A stretch of 35,162 nt of DNA from Actinomyces israelii DSM 43320 (GCF_000711965.1 NZ_JONS01000034.1:1-35162); one strand, 5' to 3'. Shown: positions 1 through 9,157, counted from the stretch's first letter. Program-made: numbers and translations. Notes: generated by a model not told the origin, from the sequence alone.

Positions 1-941
1 CGGCCGGCGGTGCCGCGGCGCGCCCGGCGGCTGGTGCCGGCCGGGTCCAGGGCCGTCAGCGCCCGGTCCACCTCCCGCCCCACCCCGGCGGGGGTGCGGT
101 GCGCGGCGCGGGGGAGCACGCGGTCCTGCACCGCCTGCGCCACGGCCGCGGGCTCGTCGGCCAGGCGGCGCACCAGCACGGAGGTCTTGGAGGAGTCCAG
201 CAGCCCCACCCGGTGCAGGCCGCACGCCGGTGCCAGGCGGGCGTCGAGCAGGCCCGCGCCCCGGTCCACCACCCGGGAGGCCGTCAGGCGCGAGACCCCC
301 AGACGGCACGCCACCTCACCGGAGGCGTTCCACCGCCCCGCCGGACTCACCGCCCCGGCCGCCGGCCCGGACGCCGGCCCGGACGCCGCGCCCGGCCCGT
401 CCAGGGCGTGACGGCGGGACAGGCCCTCGTCCTGGCCGTCGTCCTGGTTGTCGGGCCGGTCGGGCTGGTGGGGCTGGTAGGGCAGGCCGCTCATCTCCGG
501 GCAGCGGGCCATGCAGGCCGCCGCCACCGCCTGGGCCCACTGCGCCCAGGCGGCCAGGCGGCCGCAGGCCGCCACCAGCTCGCTGAGCACCTCCGCACCC
601 AGACCCACCAGGACCTGCGCGCCCCGGCCGTCGACCACCACCGACCCCGCGGCCTCAGCCAGGGCCCGCTCACCAGGACCCGCCGGCCCCCCGACAACCC
701 CACCACCCCCAGCACCAGTACCAGTACCACCAGCACCGTCGGCGGCGCCGTCGTCCCCGGCGGCGGGGGCCAGCAGGGGCGCCACCGCCCGCTCCACCAC
801 GCCCGCCAGGGCAGCGCCCGGCACCATCCCCGACAGCACCCCCACCACGGCCTCGACCCCGCCCGCACCGGGCGCGCCGTCGTCCCCGCCCGCACCTCCC
901 GGCGAGGGCGGGGACGACGGCGCGCCCCAGTCTTCGAACAT
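1..941 (-). CDS. DUF222 / 13E12-repeat family protein (5' part, runs off the window)
   Basis: Starting at the ATG at 941 the frame stays open for 313 codons to the window edge, so only the N-terminal part is visible. Residues 1-90 are Gly/Ala/Pro-rich low complexity with GTG and GAG runs. The DUF222 core follows: the stretch reading WNASGEVACRLGVSRLTASR at about residues 205-225, then an ARLAPACGLHRVGLLDSSKT-like segment. This is the usual 13E12 pattern, in which a helical domain recognises the choice of entry. In this family the DUF222 region is often followed by a C-terminal HNH nuclease; that part would lie outside the window, so nuclease function is inferred. No Shine-Dalgarno sequence precedes the ATG, and a TATCCT box lies 6 nt upstream, which suggests a leaderless transcript. 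Plus-strand open frames here are shadows. Confidence 0.85.
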   Translation of the reverse strand, partial: MFEDWGAPSSPPSPGGAGGDDGAPGAGGVEAVVGVLSGMVPGAALAGVVERAVAPLLAPAAGDDGAADGAGGTGTGAGGGGVVGGPAGPGERALAEAAGSVVVDGRGAQVLVGLGAEVLSELVAACGRLAAWAQWAQAVAAACMARCPEMSGLPYQPHQPDRPDNQDDGQDEGLSRRHALDGPGAASGPASGPAAGAVSPAGRWNASGEVACRLGVSRLTASRVVDRGAGLLDARLAPACGLHRVGLLDSSKTSVLVRRLADEPAAVAQAVQDRVLPRAAHRTPAGVGREVDRALTALDPAGTSRRARRGTAG

Positions 942-947
942 GTGTAC

Positions 948-953
948 AGGATA
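948..953 (-). promoter_or_regulatory. Likely -10 box of a leaderless promoter for the DUF222 gene
   Basis: Read on the minus strand, TATCCT is followed by 6 nt and then the ATG. A weak TTGTGG lies 18 bp upstream as a possible -35. The spacing would place the transcription start at or next to the ATG. There is no ribosome binding site between them. Confidence 0.4.
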
Positions 954-1168
954 GCATCCGCCGCCCCTCCACCACAACCCCCAAACCCCGGAATCCCAAC
1001 ACAAAACCGGTCCCCGGCCGACCCGCGCGCGCAGAGCCCGGCAGCGGCCACAGGCAAGCAGACCCCGCCAGAGACCCCGGCCCGCACACGACGCACCAGA
1101 ACCAATCTCGACGCGGAACTCGACCGATCTCGCGGAGGGGGACCGGCCGAGGACCGATCATCTCGCGG

Positions 1169-2239
1169 TCAGGCCCGCAGCGCGGCAGTGATGTCGTCGC
1201 CGATCTGGCTGGTGGAGCGGACCAGCGGCGCCCCGGCGGCGCTGGCCGCCGCCCGGGCCGCCATGTCGGCGCCCACGGCGGCCTCGACCCGGCGGGCGGC
1301 GTCGGCCTGTCCGATGTGCCCCAGCAGCATGGCGACGGCGCTGATGGTGGCGGTCGGGTCGGCCCTGCCCTGACCGGCGATGTCGGGGGCGGAGCCGTGG
1401 ACGGGCTCGAACATGGAGGGAAAGGCGCCGTCGGGGTTGATATTGCCCGAGGCCGACAGGCCGATGCCGCCGGTGACGGCGCCGGCCTCGTCGGTGAGGA
1501 TGTCGCCGAAGAGGTTGTCGGTGACGATGACGTCGAAGCGGCCGGGGTCGGTGACCAGGTAGATGGTGGCGGCGTCCACGTGGCTGTAGTCCACGCGCAC
1601 CTCAGGGTACTCGGCGCCGACGGCGTCGACGGTGCGGCGCCACAGGTGACCGGCGTTGACCAGCACATTGTGCTTGTGGACCAGGGTCAGGTGCCTGGCG
1701 GGACGTGCCTGGGCCTGCTCGAAGGCGTAGCGCACGACGCGCTCGACGCCATAGGCGGTGTTGACGCTGACCTCAGTGGCGATCTCCTGGGGGGTGCCCA
1801 CGCGGACCGCTCCCCCGTTGCCGCAGTACAGGCCCTCGGTGCCCTCTCGCACGACGACGAAGTCGATGTCGCCGGGATCGGCCAGCGGGGTGGGTACGCC
1901 CGGGTAGTACCTGGAGGGACGCAGGTTGACGTAGTGGTCCAGGGCGAAGCGCAGACGCAGCAGCAGGCCGCGCTCCAGGACGCCGGAGGGGACGGAGGGG
2001 TCGCCGACGGCGCCCAGCAGGATGGCGTCGTGGTCCTTGACGGCCTCCAGGTCGGCGTCGGTGAGGGTCTCGCCGGTGCGGTGCCAGCGGTCGGCTCCCA
2101 GGTCGAAGTCGGTGGTGGTGATCTCGACGCCGGCTCCCTCCAGGGCGGCGGCCAGGACCTTGAGCCCCTCGGGCACGACCTCCCTGCCGACGCCGTCCCC
2201 GGGGATCACTGCGAGCTTGATGGTCTGCTTCTCCGTCAT
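1169..2239 (-). CDS. leuB: 3-isopropylmalate dehydrogenase
   Basis: Oxidises and decarboxylates 3-isopropylmalate to 2-ketoisocaproate with NAD+ in the leucine pathway, in the cytoplasm. The 356-residue product has the usual family length. It begins [18 protein letters not shown] and carries the isocitrate/isopropylmalate dehydrogenase signatures: [15 protein letters not shown], the arginine-rich substrate helix ([19 protein letters not shown]), the [15 protein letters not shown] metal-binding aspartates, and [13 protein letters not shown] near the C terminus. A longer open frame extends upstream to 2578, but its added sequence is not dehydrogenase-like, so the ATG at 2239 is chosen. No Shine-Dalgarno sequence is present and TACTCT lies 6 nt upstream, as in the DUF222 gene. 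No partner leu gene is adjacent; ilvBNC lies 20 kb away on the same strand. Confidence 0.96.
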   Translation of the reverse strand: MTEKQTIKLAVIPGDGVGREVVPEGLKVLAAALEGAGVEITTTDFDLGADRWHRTGETLTDADLEAVKDHDAILLGAVGDPSVPSGVLERGLLLRLRFALDHYVNLRPSRYYPGVPTPLADPGDIDFVVVREGTEGLYCGNGGAVRVGTPQEIATEVSVNTAYGVERVVRYAFEQAQARPARHLTLVHKHNVLVNAGHLWRRTVDAVGAEYPEVRVDYSHVDAATIYLVTDPGRFDVIVTDNLFGDILTDEAGAVTGGIGLSASGNINPDGAFPSMFEPVHGSAPDIAGQGRADPTATISAVAMLLGHIGQADAARRVEAAVGADMAARAAASAAGAPLVRSTSQIGDDITAALRA

Positions 2240-2566
2240 GCCCCAAGAGTACGGAGACGAACCGGGACGCGAGACGGCGGGTCCGCATACCGGCTGCGCG
2301 AGGGCGCGGTCGACGGCGGTCCCTGCCGCCCGGTCGCGCCCGGTCGCGGCCGGTCGAGGCAGGCCTCGACCGGCCTCGGGACCGTGAGGAGCCCCGGTCG
2401 CCTCGGACCGCCCTCGGACCACCCTTGGACCATCGTGGTTATGACGCTCCGGCACCATCTTGTTTGTTGCGATTCGGTCTACTCCGCAACTACGGTTGCA
2501 GCGATCCGAGAAACCGGAGGCCCACCCCGCGAGCCTTCCGTGCAGCCCGCCAACCAGAGGTTTCCC
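2240..2566. other. Divergent intergenic region between leuB and the polysaccharide operon
   Basis: No gene is supported here. It should contain both the leuB promoter and the promoter of the plus-strand polysaccharide operon. A 6-bp dyad GTTGCG...CGCAAC with a 12-nt spacer lies near 2466-2489 and a related GGTTGCAGCG follows close by; this could be an operator, but the evidence is weak. A good Shine-Dalgarno sequence (AGAGG) sits 6 nt before the ATG at 2567. Confidence 0.4.
2246..2251 (-). promoter_or_regulatory. Possible -10 box of a leaderless leuB promoter
   Basis: On the minus strand TACTCT stands 6 nt before the leuB ATG, with no ribosome binding site in between. No convincing -35 hexamer is visible, so this rests on the shared spacing with three other genes in the window. 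Confidence 0.35.
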
Positions 2567-2725
2567 ATGAGCAAGCACGTCATGGTCATCTACGGCACCC
2601 GCCCGGAGGCACTCCTCGCACCACTGCCCGTCCAGCGCTGCACGACGGAGGTCGCCTCCGCGGCTGCCGGGCCCTTCGGGAGCGGTCGGCCAGTTGTGGA
2701 CCTGCCGGCGAAGCCCCTGGTCTAG
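2567..2725 (+). pseudogene. wecB-like UDP-GlcNAc 2-epimerase, N-terminal fragment
   Basis: The 52-codon frame starts [15 protein letters not shown], which matches the hallmark N terminus of non-hydrolysing UDP-N-acetylglucosamine 2-epimerases (VxxxxGTRPEA). Homologues run to about 370 residues; here the resemblance stops after residue 15 and the rest ([15 protein letters not shown] onward) is not recognisable. A proper ribosome binding site precedes it, so the leader and start of an epimerase gene seem to have survived a large internal deletion. It heads the polysaccharide gene run, where such an enzyme would have supplied ManNAc-type sugars. The fragment cannot be catalytic. The alternative, an unrelated short peptide, is less likely given the exact motif. 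Confidence 0.65.
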
Positions 2726-2743
2726 CCTCCGTGTCGGGTCACC

Positions 2744-3217
2744 GTGGCACTGCGATCCAGATCTCTCTCGCCCGTCATGCCCGACGAGCTGACCCTGGGC
2801 GAGCTCGAGCTCTTCCTTCCCCGTGACAGCCGCGCCCTGCGCGTAGACCTCACCTCATGGACTTTCTGGTTGCTGACAGCAACGGTCGCCCGCACGCTGC
2901 TGTCAAGCAGCCATGTCCTGTTCCCCAGGCTCCTCACCGTCGGCATCGTGGCGGCACTGATCGTCCAGACGACTGCCTGGTTGGTGACGCGGCGCTACTA
3001 CCCGTGGGCCTCGTTGAAAGTCGTGCCCTTCCTGGCCGCCGGCGGTCTTGGCTACGCCGTCGGGATGAGCGTCCTGGACTTTCTGTTCGGGGTGCGGCCG
3101 CTGCCCCGATCCGCGGCACTGGTCGGCGCCGTCATCGCGATCACGATGCAGCTGGTGCGCCGCCGTCGGTGGATGAGACGGGCGCTCAAGGTGCACGGCA
3201 CCGGGGCGGCATCATGA
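2744..3217 (+). CDS. Hypothetical four-helix membrane protein in the polysaccharide operon
   Basis: I do not recognise the family. The frame from the GTG at 2744 encodes 157 residues; an ATG at 2777 ([13 protein letters not shown]) would give 146. Neither has a clear Shine-Dalgarno sequence, so the start is uncertain. Four hydrophobic segments are visible: [53 protein letters not shown] and [16 protein letters not shown], ending in a basic tail ([11 protein letters not shown]). Its stop overlaps the ATG of the following dehydratase (ATGA), implying translational coupling and a role in glycan synthesis or export. It could be a small accessory or anchoring subunit; function is unknown. Confidence 0.65.
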   Translation: MALRSRSLSPVMPDELTLGELELFLPRDSRALRVDLTSWTFWLLTATVARTLLSSSHVLFPRLLTVGIVAALIVQTTAWLVTRRYYPWASLKVVPFLAAGGLGYAVGMSVLDFLFGVRPLPRSAALVGAVIAITMQLVRRRRWMRRALKVHGTGAAS

Positions 3218-5121
3218 CCCCACCCCTCCCCCGGCGGTCATGGCCGGTGGCCGATGTCGGCGGCTCCCGCCTGCACCTGCCCCACGGCACGACGCCCGCC
3301 CTGGACTCCGCCATGTGGGTGCTGGCCCTGGCGATCGTCGCGATGCTCAACATCGAGGCCGGCTCGATGCCGGCGACCGGCCCGGCCATCGGTATCGCGT
3401 CGCTGCTCGCCGTCGCTCTCCAGGTGATCCTCTACGTCTTCCTCCTTCGGGGCCGGGCACGGTTCGGAACGATCGACGAGATCCCCCAGCTGCTCTTCTC
3501 GGACCTGTTCATCGCGGCAGTCCTCACCATGGTGACGGCGCTGGCGGAGTACTACCACTTCCTCCCCCTCATCCCGGTGGGCAGTGCGGTCATCTCCGGC
3601 GCGGTGGCGCTCACGCTGCACCTGGGATCGCGCTGGTTCTTCCGCCAGTACATCGCGCTGCGACGTCGCCCCGAGGGGCGTCGGGCGCGGCGCACCATCA
3701 TCCTGGGAGCGGGCTCCGGCGGCGCCCAGGCGATCGGCCTCATGCAGGACGACCGGGACTCCGCCTTCGAGCCGGTCGCGATCCTCGACGACGACCAGGC
3801 CAAGCGCCACCTGCGCATCAGCGGGGTACGGGTCCTCGGCCCATGGCGGGCGCTGGGCCAGATCGCCAAGGAGACCCGTGCCGACCTGGTCCTCCTGGCA
3901 GTCCCCTCGGCGACGCCGGAGCGGGTGGACGAGGTCGTCCGCCACGCCCACACCCTGGGACTCGACATCCGGGTCATGCCCTCCACGCGGGAGCTCATGG
4001 GCGCGGCGGCCTCCCGCCGCCCCGGAGCCTCCCAGATCCGCGGAACGCAGGTGTTCCGCCCTCTGGAGATCGAGGACCTGCTGGGACGACGGGCCATCGA
4101 CACGGATGTGGACGCCATCGGCAGGTACCTCATGGGCGAGCGGATCCTGGTCACCGGAGCGGGCGGCTCGATCGGATCCCAGCTGTGCCGTGAGATCTTC
4201 AGGTACAGCCCAGAGCGGCTCGTCATGGTGGACCGCGACGAGTCCGCGCTCCACGCGGTCCAGCTGTCCCTGGACGGCAGGGCCATGCTCGACTCCCCGG
4301 ACCTGATCCTGGGCGACCTGCGGACACCGGGGCTCATCGAGTCCGTCTTCGCCCAGATGCGCCCGACCATCGTCTTTCACGCGGCGGCGCTCAAGCACCT
4401 CACCCTGACCGAGCGCTTCCCGGAAGAGGCCTTCCTCACCAATGTCGCCGTCACCCAGGACCTGCTCAGGGCGGCGGCCGCCTCCGAGGTGCGGCGCTTC
4501 ATCAACATCTCCACGGACAAGGCGGCGGACCCCGAGTGCGTCCTGGGCTACTCCAAGCGGATGGCGGAGCGGCTCACCTCCACGGTGGGTCAGACTCTCG
4601 ACGGCGACCGTCGCTTCATGTCCGTGCGCTTCGGCAACGTGCTGGGCTCGCGCGGCTCCGCGCTGCTGACCTTCGCCTCCCAGCTGGAGCGCGGACTGCC
4701 CATGACCATCACGGATCCCCACATGGAGCGCTTCTTCATGAGCGTGGACGAGGCCTGCCAGCTGGTCCTCCAGGCGGGCGCGCTGGGCCGCTCCGGCGAG
4801 GTCCTGGTACTGGACATGGGGCAGCCGCACAATATCGAGGAGATCGCCCGGCGCTTCGCCACCCTTCTGGGCTACACCGACGCGCCCGTGGTCTACACCC
4901 ACGCACGCCCCGGGGAGAAGCTCAGCGAGCGCCTGTTCGGCGTCGGCGAGGAGGATATCCGGCCGTCCCACCCGCTCGTCTCGCAGGCGCAGGTGCCCCC
5001 CGTTCCCATGAGCATGCTGAAGGTGATCGACAACCTCCGCGACCTGACCCGCGCCGGGAAGCACGACGAGCTCGTCCGCCGGTGGCTGGAGGCCTCGTCG
5101 CGATCGGGAGTGCAGGCATGA
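3214..5121 (+). CDS. CapD/WbpM/PglF-like membrane nucleotide-sugar 4,6-dehydratase
   Basis: The 635-residue protein matches the polysaccharide-biosynthesis dehydratase family that makes 4-keto-6-deoxy UDP-HexNAc for glycans. The N-terminal 140 residues hold several membrane helices. A first Rossmann fold starts at about residue 162 (IILGAGSGG). The catalytic SDR domain begins at about residue 310 (RILVTGAGGSIG), with the TDK motif at 434-436 (NISTDKAADP) and LGYSK at 444-448. At the SDR tyrosine position, four residues before the catalytic Lys448, there is Leu. WbpM/PglF enzymes also lack Tyr there, so this supports dehydratase rather than epimerase chemistry. Start at the ATG overlapping the upstream stop; its own stop overlaps the next ATG. 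The long antisense frame is a shadow. Confidence 0.9.
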   Translation: MTPPLPRRSWPVADVGGSRLHLPHGTTPALDSAMWVLALAIVAMLNIEAGSMPATGPAIGIASLLAVALQVILYVFLLRGRARFGTIDEIPQLLFSDLFIAAVLTMVTALAEYYHFLPLIPVGSAVISGAVALTLHLGSRWFFRQYIALRRRPEGRRARRTIILGAGSGGAQAIGLMQDDRDSAFEPVAILDDDQAKRHLRISGVRVLGPWRALGQIAKETRADLVLLAVPSATPERVDEVVRHAHTLGLDIRVMPSTRELMGAAASRRPGASQIRGTQVFRPLEIEDLLGRRAIDTDVDAIGRYLMGERILVTGAGGSIGSQLCREIFRYSPERLVMVDRDESALHAVQLSLDGRAMLDSPDLILGDLRTPGLIESVFAQMRPTIVFHAAALKHLTLTERFPEEAFLTNVAVTQDLLRAAAASEVRRFINISTDKAADPECVLGYSKRMAERLTSTVGQTLDGDRRFMSVRFGNVLGSRGSALLTFASQLERGLPMTITDPHMERFFMSVDEACQLVLQAGALGRSGEVLVLDMGQPHNIEEIARRFATLLGYTDAPVVYTHARPGEKLSERLFGVGEEDIRPSHPLVSQAQVPPVPMSMLKVIDNLRDLTRAGKHDELVRRWLEASSRSGVQA

Positions 5122-6158
5122 GGGCCGCCCTTGTCATCGGCCTGCTCAACGCCGCCGTCCTGTCCGCGCTGCTGACGGCGTCGGCGATCCCGCTGCTGCG
5201 GCGGGCCCATGTCATTGATATCCCCGGGGGCCGCTCCCTGCACGAGCGCCCGATCCCGCGCGGGGGCGGGCTCGCCGTCGTCCTGGCGGCCTCGCTCAGC
5301 GTCTGGACCGCGCCCCTGATCGCCTTCAGCCTGGACGGCCTGCCCCACATGTCGGCGCGCTTCGACGTCATCATGCTGGGACTCGGCACGATTCTCGCCT
5401 TCGCGCTGGTCGGCCTGGCCGAGGACCTCTACTTCCTCCCCGCCCTGACCCGTTTCGGGCTGCAGCTCGGCCTGGGGCTGCTGCTGGGCCTGGGGGCGTG
5501 CCTGGAGTTCGGGGCGTCGGTGTGGCTGGCTCCGGCGGTCGCCGTGTGCTCGGCGGGGCTGGTCAACGTCACGAACTTCATGGACGGGGCCAACGGCCTG
5601 GCCGGCGGCCACGCCGTGGTCGCGGCCGCGTGGTTCGTGGCGGTCTCCCTTGTCGTGCCGGTGCCCGGTCTGGGATTCGTCATGGTCGTCGTGGCGGGGG
5701 CGTGCCTGGGGTTCCTGCCCTTCAACGCGCCCCGGGCCAGGGTGTTCCTGGGAGACTCGGGCTCCTACGCCCTGGGCGGGGCGTGGTCCTTCGCGGCGAC
5801 GGTCTGCCTTGCCGGCGGCGCGCCGGCGGACGTCTCCGTGGCACCGCTGCTCGTGCTGGTGGCGGACGCGGGATACACGCTGTGGCTGCGGGTGCACGCC
5901 GGGCAGCGCTGGTACGAGCCGCACAAGCTGCACGTCTACCAGCGCATGGTCTCCGCAGGATGGCCGCACTGGGGCTCGGCGCTGCTGGTGAGCGGGACGG
6001 CCCTGGCGTGCTGCGCCATGGCCGCAGTCGACCTGCGCTCCCGCCGCATGTCATGGCTGCCGGTGGCCGGGACGGCCCTGATCCTGCTCGCCTACCTGCA
6101 CATGCCGGTGCTCGTCAGGGCACCGAGCCCCTTCCACCGTCCACGGTCGGGGAGGTGA
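5118..6158 (+). CDS. WecA/TagO/WbpL-like polyprenyl-phosphate sugar-phosphate transferase
   Basis: A 346-residue integral membrane enzyme of the MraY/WecA superfamily. It would start glycan assembly by moving a HexNAc-1-phosphate from UDP-sugar to undecaprenyl phosphate on the cytoplasmic face. Visible signatures are the DIPGGRSLHERPIPRGGG N-terminal cytoplasmic loop, the NFMDGANGLAGG motif from residue 153 with its Asp, FLGDSGS at 210-216, and a His-containing loop EPHKLHVYQRM in the last third, corresponding to the HxH motif of the family. About ten hydrophobic segments surround these loops. The start overlaps the dehydratase stop (ATGA), so the enzyme that makes the sugar and the one that attaches it are coupled. 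The exact sugar cannot be read from sequence. Confidence 0.93.
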   Translation: MRAALVIGLLNAAVLSALLTASAIPLLRRAHVIDIPGGRSLHERPIPRGGGLAVVLAASLSVWTAPLIAFSLDGLPHMSARFDVIMLGLGTILAFALVGLAEDLYFLPALTRFGLQLGLGLLLGLGACLEFGASVWLAPAVAVCSAGLVNVTNFMDGANGLAGGHAVVAAAWFVAVSLVVPVPGLGFVMVVVAGACLGFLPFNAPRARVFLGDSGSYALGGAWSFAATVCLAGGAPADVSVAPLLVLVADAGYTLWLRVHAGQRWYEPHKLHVYQRMVSAGWPHWGSALLVSGTALACCAMAAVDLRSRRMSWLPVAGTALILLAYLHMPVLVRAPSPFHRPRSGR

Positions 6159-6162
6159 CCCC

Positions 6163-7425
6163 GTGCGAGTCCTTGTGCTGAGCCACTACTGGGCCCCGGA
6201 GATCGGGGCTCCGCAGAGGCGCTGGCGCTGGCTGGCCGAGGGGCTGACGGCACGCGGGCACGAGCTGGCGGTCTTGACCCCCTCCCCCCACTACCCCGCC
6301 GGCCGCCTCCTGGAGAGCTCTGCGACGTACGCCCCCGGAACCATCCACCGCGACGCGTCCGGAGCCCTGATACACCGAACGGCCTTCCGCCCCTATGACG
6401 CGGGCCTGGGCGGCCGCGGCGCCGACCAGGCCGTTGCGGCCGCGCACGCGCTGCGCCTGGGGCTGCGCCGCTTCGCGGGGGCCAACCGGCCCGACGTCAT
6501 TGTCGGCTCGGTCCCGGGACTGCCGACGCTGCCGGCGGCCCTCGCCCTGGGGCGAGGCCTGCGGCGGCCCGTCGTGGTCGAGCTGCGCGACGCCTGGCCG
6601 GACATCCTCGCCTCGGCCGCCGACTGGGGGTCCTCCCCGGGCCGTGCGGGCAGCCGATGGTCGCGGGTGCGAAGGGCGGCTCTGAGCGGCGTCCGCGGCG
6701 CCATCCCACCGGTTGTGACGAGGCTGGAGCGCGAGGCGGCGGCCATCGTGACGACGACGGACTCCTTCGCCCGGGTCCTGCGCGGGCGCGGGATGGGCCG
6801 TGTGGTGACCGTGCGCAACACCGCCGTCCCCCGGGACTGGGCCCTGCCAGCGGTGCCGCGCGAGCAGCCGGACGAGGCGCTCCACGTGCTCTACCTGGGA
6901 ACCGTGGGGCGGGCGCAGGGGCTGCGCAGCGCGGTGCGCGCGGCCGCGCTCGCCCGTGCGCAGGGCACGCGAATGGTCCTGCGGATCGTGGGCGAGGGAG
7001 CGGACCTGGCCCCGACGCGCTGCGAGGCGGAGGAGCTGGGAGCCCCCGTGGAGATCCTGCCGATGGTTCCCGCCGATCGGGTGGCGGCTCACTACGCGTG
7101 GGCGGACTCCGTCCTCGTGTCCCTGCAGGACTGGCCCTCCATGGAGCTGACGGTCCCCTCCAAGCTCTATGAGGTCATGGCGACCGGGCGGCACGTGAGC
7201 GTCGCGGCGGCGGGTGCCGCCGGCCGCATCGTGAAGGCGTCCCGCAGCGGCGACGTCGTGCCACCGCAGGACCCGGCCGCACTGGCCCGTCTGTGGCAGG
7301 AGCTCGCAGCGGACCGCGACCGCCTGGTCGTCACGGGCGGCGGGCCGTGGCTGGAGGCGCACGCCTCCTGCTCCGCGCTGCTCGACCGCTACGAGGCCGT
7401 TCTGGAGAGGACCGCTCATGCCTGA
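6163..7425 (+). CDS. Glycosyltransferase family 4 (WcaI/WbuB-like)
   Basis: A 420-residue GT-B glycosyltransferase. The GTG at 6163 is chosen because a strong GGGGAGG Shine-Dalgarno sequence lies just upstream, inside the end of the previous gene. The N-terminal half begins VRVLVLSHYWAPEIGAPQRR, the family's nucleotide-fold start, and contains GHELAVLTPSPHYP. The C-terminal half has LYLGTVGRAQGL, the donor loop LRIVGEGAD, and VPSKLYEVMATG, which supplies the first Glu of the GT4 EX7E motif. Predicted to add a sugar to the lipid-linked intermediate on the cytoplasmic side. The last 8 bases overlap the next gene, consistent with one operon. Donor and acceptor are unknown. Confidence 0.9.
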   Translation: MRVLVLSHYWAPEIGAPQRRWRWLAEGLTARGHELAVLTPSPHYPAGRLLESSATYAPGTIHRDASGALIHRTAFRPYDAGLGGRGADQAVAAAHALRLGLRRFAGANRPDVIVGSVPGLPTLPAALALGRGLRRPVVVELRDAWPDILASAADWGSSPGRAGSRWSRVRRAALSGVRGAIPPVVTRLEREAAAIVTTTDSFARVLRGRGMGRVVTVRNTAVPRDWALPAVPREQPDEALHVLYLGTVGRAQGLRSAVRAAALARAQGTRMVLRIVGEGADLAPTRCEAEELGAPVEILPMVPADRVAAHYAWADSVLVSLQDWPSMELTVPSKLYEVMATGRHVSVAAAGAAGRIVKASRSGDVVPPQDPAALARLWQELAADRDRLVVTGGGPWLEAHASCSALLDRYEAVLERTAHA

Positions 7426-9157
7426 CCTGCAACGCCTCCGGAACGTGTCCCTGCTCGGCGACACGGCCTGGCGGCACCTGGCCGAGGACCCGCTGCTGCT
7501 GGCGGTGCAGACCTTCCGACGACTGCCGGCCCCTACCAGGGCGGTGATGTCCCGACTGGTCGGCGCGGGGGCCGGGCCGACCGCCGTGCGCCACGCGCTG
7601 GCGGAGTTCGTCGCCGACCGGCCGCGCGCGGCCGCGCAGGCGCTGGCCGCCGCCGCGCCGGGCTCTGCCCTGGGGCGCCGGGTGGCCGCCGAGCTGGCGG
7701 TGCAGCTGGGCGATGCCGCCCTGGTCCCCGGGGGCGTGGAGACGGCCGGCCCGTCGGTGCGGGCCCGCGAGCTGTGGTCCCGCGGGCACCTCTCCCGGGC
7801 GGTCCGCGTGCTCGACGGCGTGCCCCGGGCCCGGACCCAGCGGGCGCGCCTGCGTTCGGAGATGGCGGCGATGGGGCCGGGCTTCGCGCTTCCCGCCGTC
7901 GTCCCCTCCCCCGCCTGGTCGGGGCCGGTGCGGGGAGCGCGCCCGCGGGTGCTTCACGTCCTGACGAACTCGCTGCCGCGCACGCAGTCCGGTTACGCCG
8001 TGCGCTCCCACGCGGTCCTGCGCTCGCAGGTCGCGGCCGGGATCGAGGCGAGGGCGGTGACCCGTATCGGGTACCCGGTCACCGTGGGCCTGGTGGGCGC
8101 CGCGCGCGAGGACCGGGTGGACGGCGTCGTCTACCGCAGGCTGCTCCCCGCCCGCCTGGCGCCGACGCCCGCCGCCCGCCTGGTGCAGATGACTCGTCTG
8201 CTGGCTCGGGAGGTCGAGGAGTTCCGCCCCGACGTGCTGCACACGACGACGAACTACCAGAACGCGCTCGTCACCGGGGCCGTGGCCCGGTCCTACGGCC
8301 TGCCGTGGGTCTACGAGATGCGGGGCGTCCTGGAGTGCACCTGGGTGGCGCGGCGCCCCGCCGCGCAGGAGGCCGAGGCCCTCGCCTCGGAGCGCTTCTC
8401 CACGCTGCGCGCCAAAGAGACGGAGATGGCCATGGGGGCGGACGCGGTCGTCGTCCTGTCCCGGGTGCAGCGGGAGGACCTCATAGCCCGCGGCATCCCG
8501 GCGGAGCGGATCTCCATCGTGCCCAACGCCGTGGAGGCCTCGGTCCTGGAGGCGCCCCGCCTGCTGCCGGCCGACGCCCGGGAGGCGCTGGGCCTGCCCC
8601 GGGCCGGCTTCTGGGTGGGCAGCGTGTCCTCGCTCGTTGACTACGAGGGCTTCGAGGTTCTCCTGCGGGCGGTGGCGCGGTGCCGCGAGCAAGGGACGGA
8701 CGTGCGCTGCGCCCTTGTGGGCGACGGCGTAAGCCGCCCCGGGCTCGCCGCCCTGGCCGCGGATCTGGAGCTGGGGGCGGGCGTCTGCGCCCTGCCCGGA
8801 CGGGTGGACCGCCGCCTGGCCCTGGACTGGTACCAGGCGCTCGACGTCTTCTGCGTTCCCCGGCTGGACACGCCGGTGTGCCGGATGGTGACGCCGATGA
8901 AGCCTCTCACCGCGATGGCGCTGGGCCGCCCGGTGGTCGCCTCCGCCCTCCCGGCCCTGGCAGAGGTGACCGAGCCTGGTTGCGGCCGCTCCTTCCCACC
9001 GGGTGACGCCGAGGCGCTCGCCCGGATCCTGACGGCGATGGCGACCGGCGACCCGGACCACGACCCTGCCGCAGGGACCACGCGGACAACCGCTCGGCTG
9101 CCCACGTGGGAGAAGAATGGGACCCGTAACGCCGAGATGTACGAGGAGCTGCGATGA
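7418..9157 (+). CDS. Glycosyltransferase (GT4-like) with an unusual N-terminal extension
   Basis: This 579-residue protein is about 200 residues longer than a usual GT4 enzyme. Residues 1 to about 175 are Ala/Arg/Leu-rich and helical (repeated AxxLAxxA patterns) and I do not recognise them. The GT-B part starts at RVLHVLTNSLPRTQSGYAVR, a typical acceptor-domain start, followed by VLHTTTNYQNALVTG and VVLSRVQREDLIARG. The donor domain has ISIVPNAVEAS and ALVGDGVSRP. In the EX7E region, PMKPLTAMALGRPVVAS has Thr where the first Glu normally lies, while AEVTEPG may supply the second. It overlaps its neighbours by 8 bp and 4 bp. It probably extends the same glycan; reduced or altered catalysis is possible because of the missing Glu. 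Confidence 0.87.
   Translation: MPDLQRLRNVSLLGDTAWRHLAEDPLLLAVQTFRRLPAPTRAVMSRLVGAGAGPTAVRHALAEFVADRPRAAAQALAAAAPGSALGRRVAAELAVQLGDAALVPGGVETAGPSVRARELWSRGHLSRAVRVLDGVPRARTQRARLRSEMAAMGPGFALPAVVPSPAWSGPVRGARPRVLHVLTNSLPRTQSGYAVRSHAVLRSQVAAGIEARAVTRIGYPVTVGLVGAAREDRVDGVVYRRLLPARLAPTPAARLVQMTRLLAREVEEFRPDVLHTTTNYQNALVTGAVARSYGLPWVYEMRGVLECTWVARRPAAQEAEALASERFSTLRAKETEMAMGADAVVVLSRVQREDLIARGIPAERISIVPNAVEASVLEAPRLLPADAREALGLPRAGFWVGSVSSLVDYEGFEVLLRAVARCREQGTDVRCALVGDGVSRPGLAALAADLELGAGVCALPGRVDRRLALDWYQALDVFCVPRLDTPVCRMVTPMKPLTAMALGRPVVASALPALAEVTEPGCGRSFPPGDAEALARILTAMATGDPDHDPAAGTTRTTARLPTWEKNGTRNAEMYEELR

Noticed and set aside
99..2725. Long plus-strand open frames over the DUF222 and leuB genes (99-1373, 1316-2725)
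   Set aside because: They are antisense to clearly recognised proteins, have low-complexity Arg/Gly/Val-rich products and lack ribosome binding sites. High GC content produces such shadows.
3238..5064. 608-codon minus-strand frame opposite the CapD-like dehydratase
   Set aside because: The product is His/Gln/Glu/Arg-rich with no domain, while the plus strand encodes an enzyme with all motifs in place.
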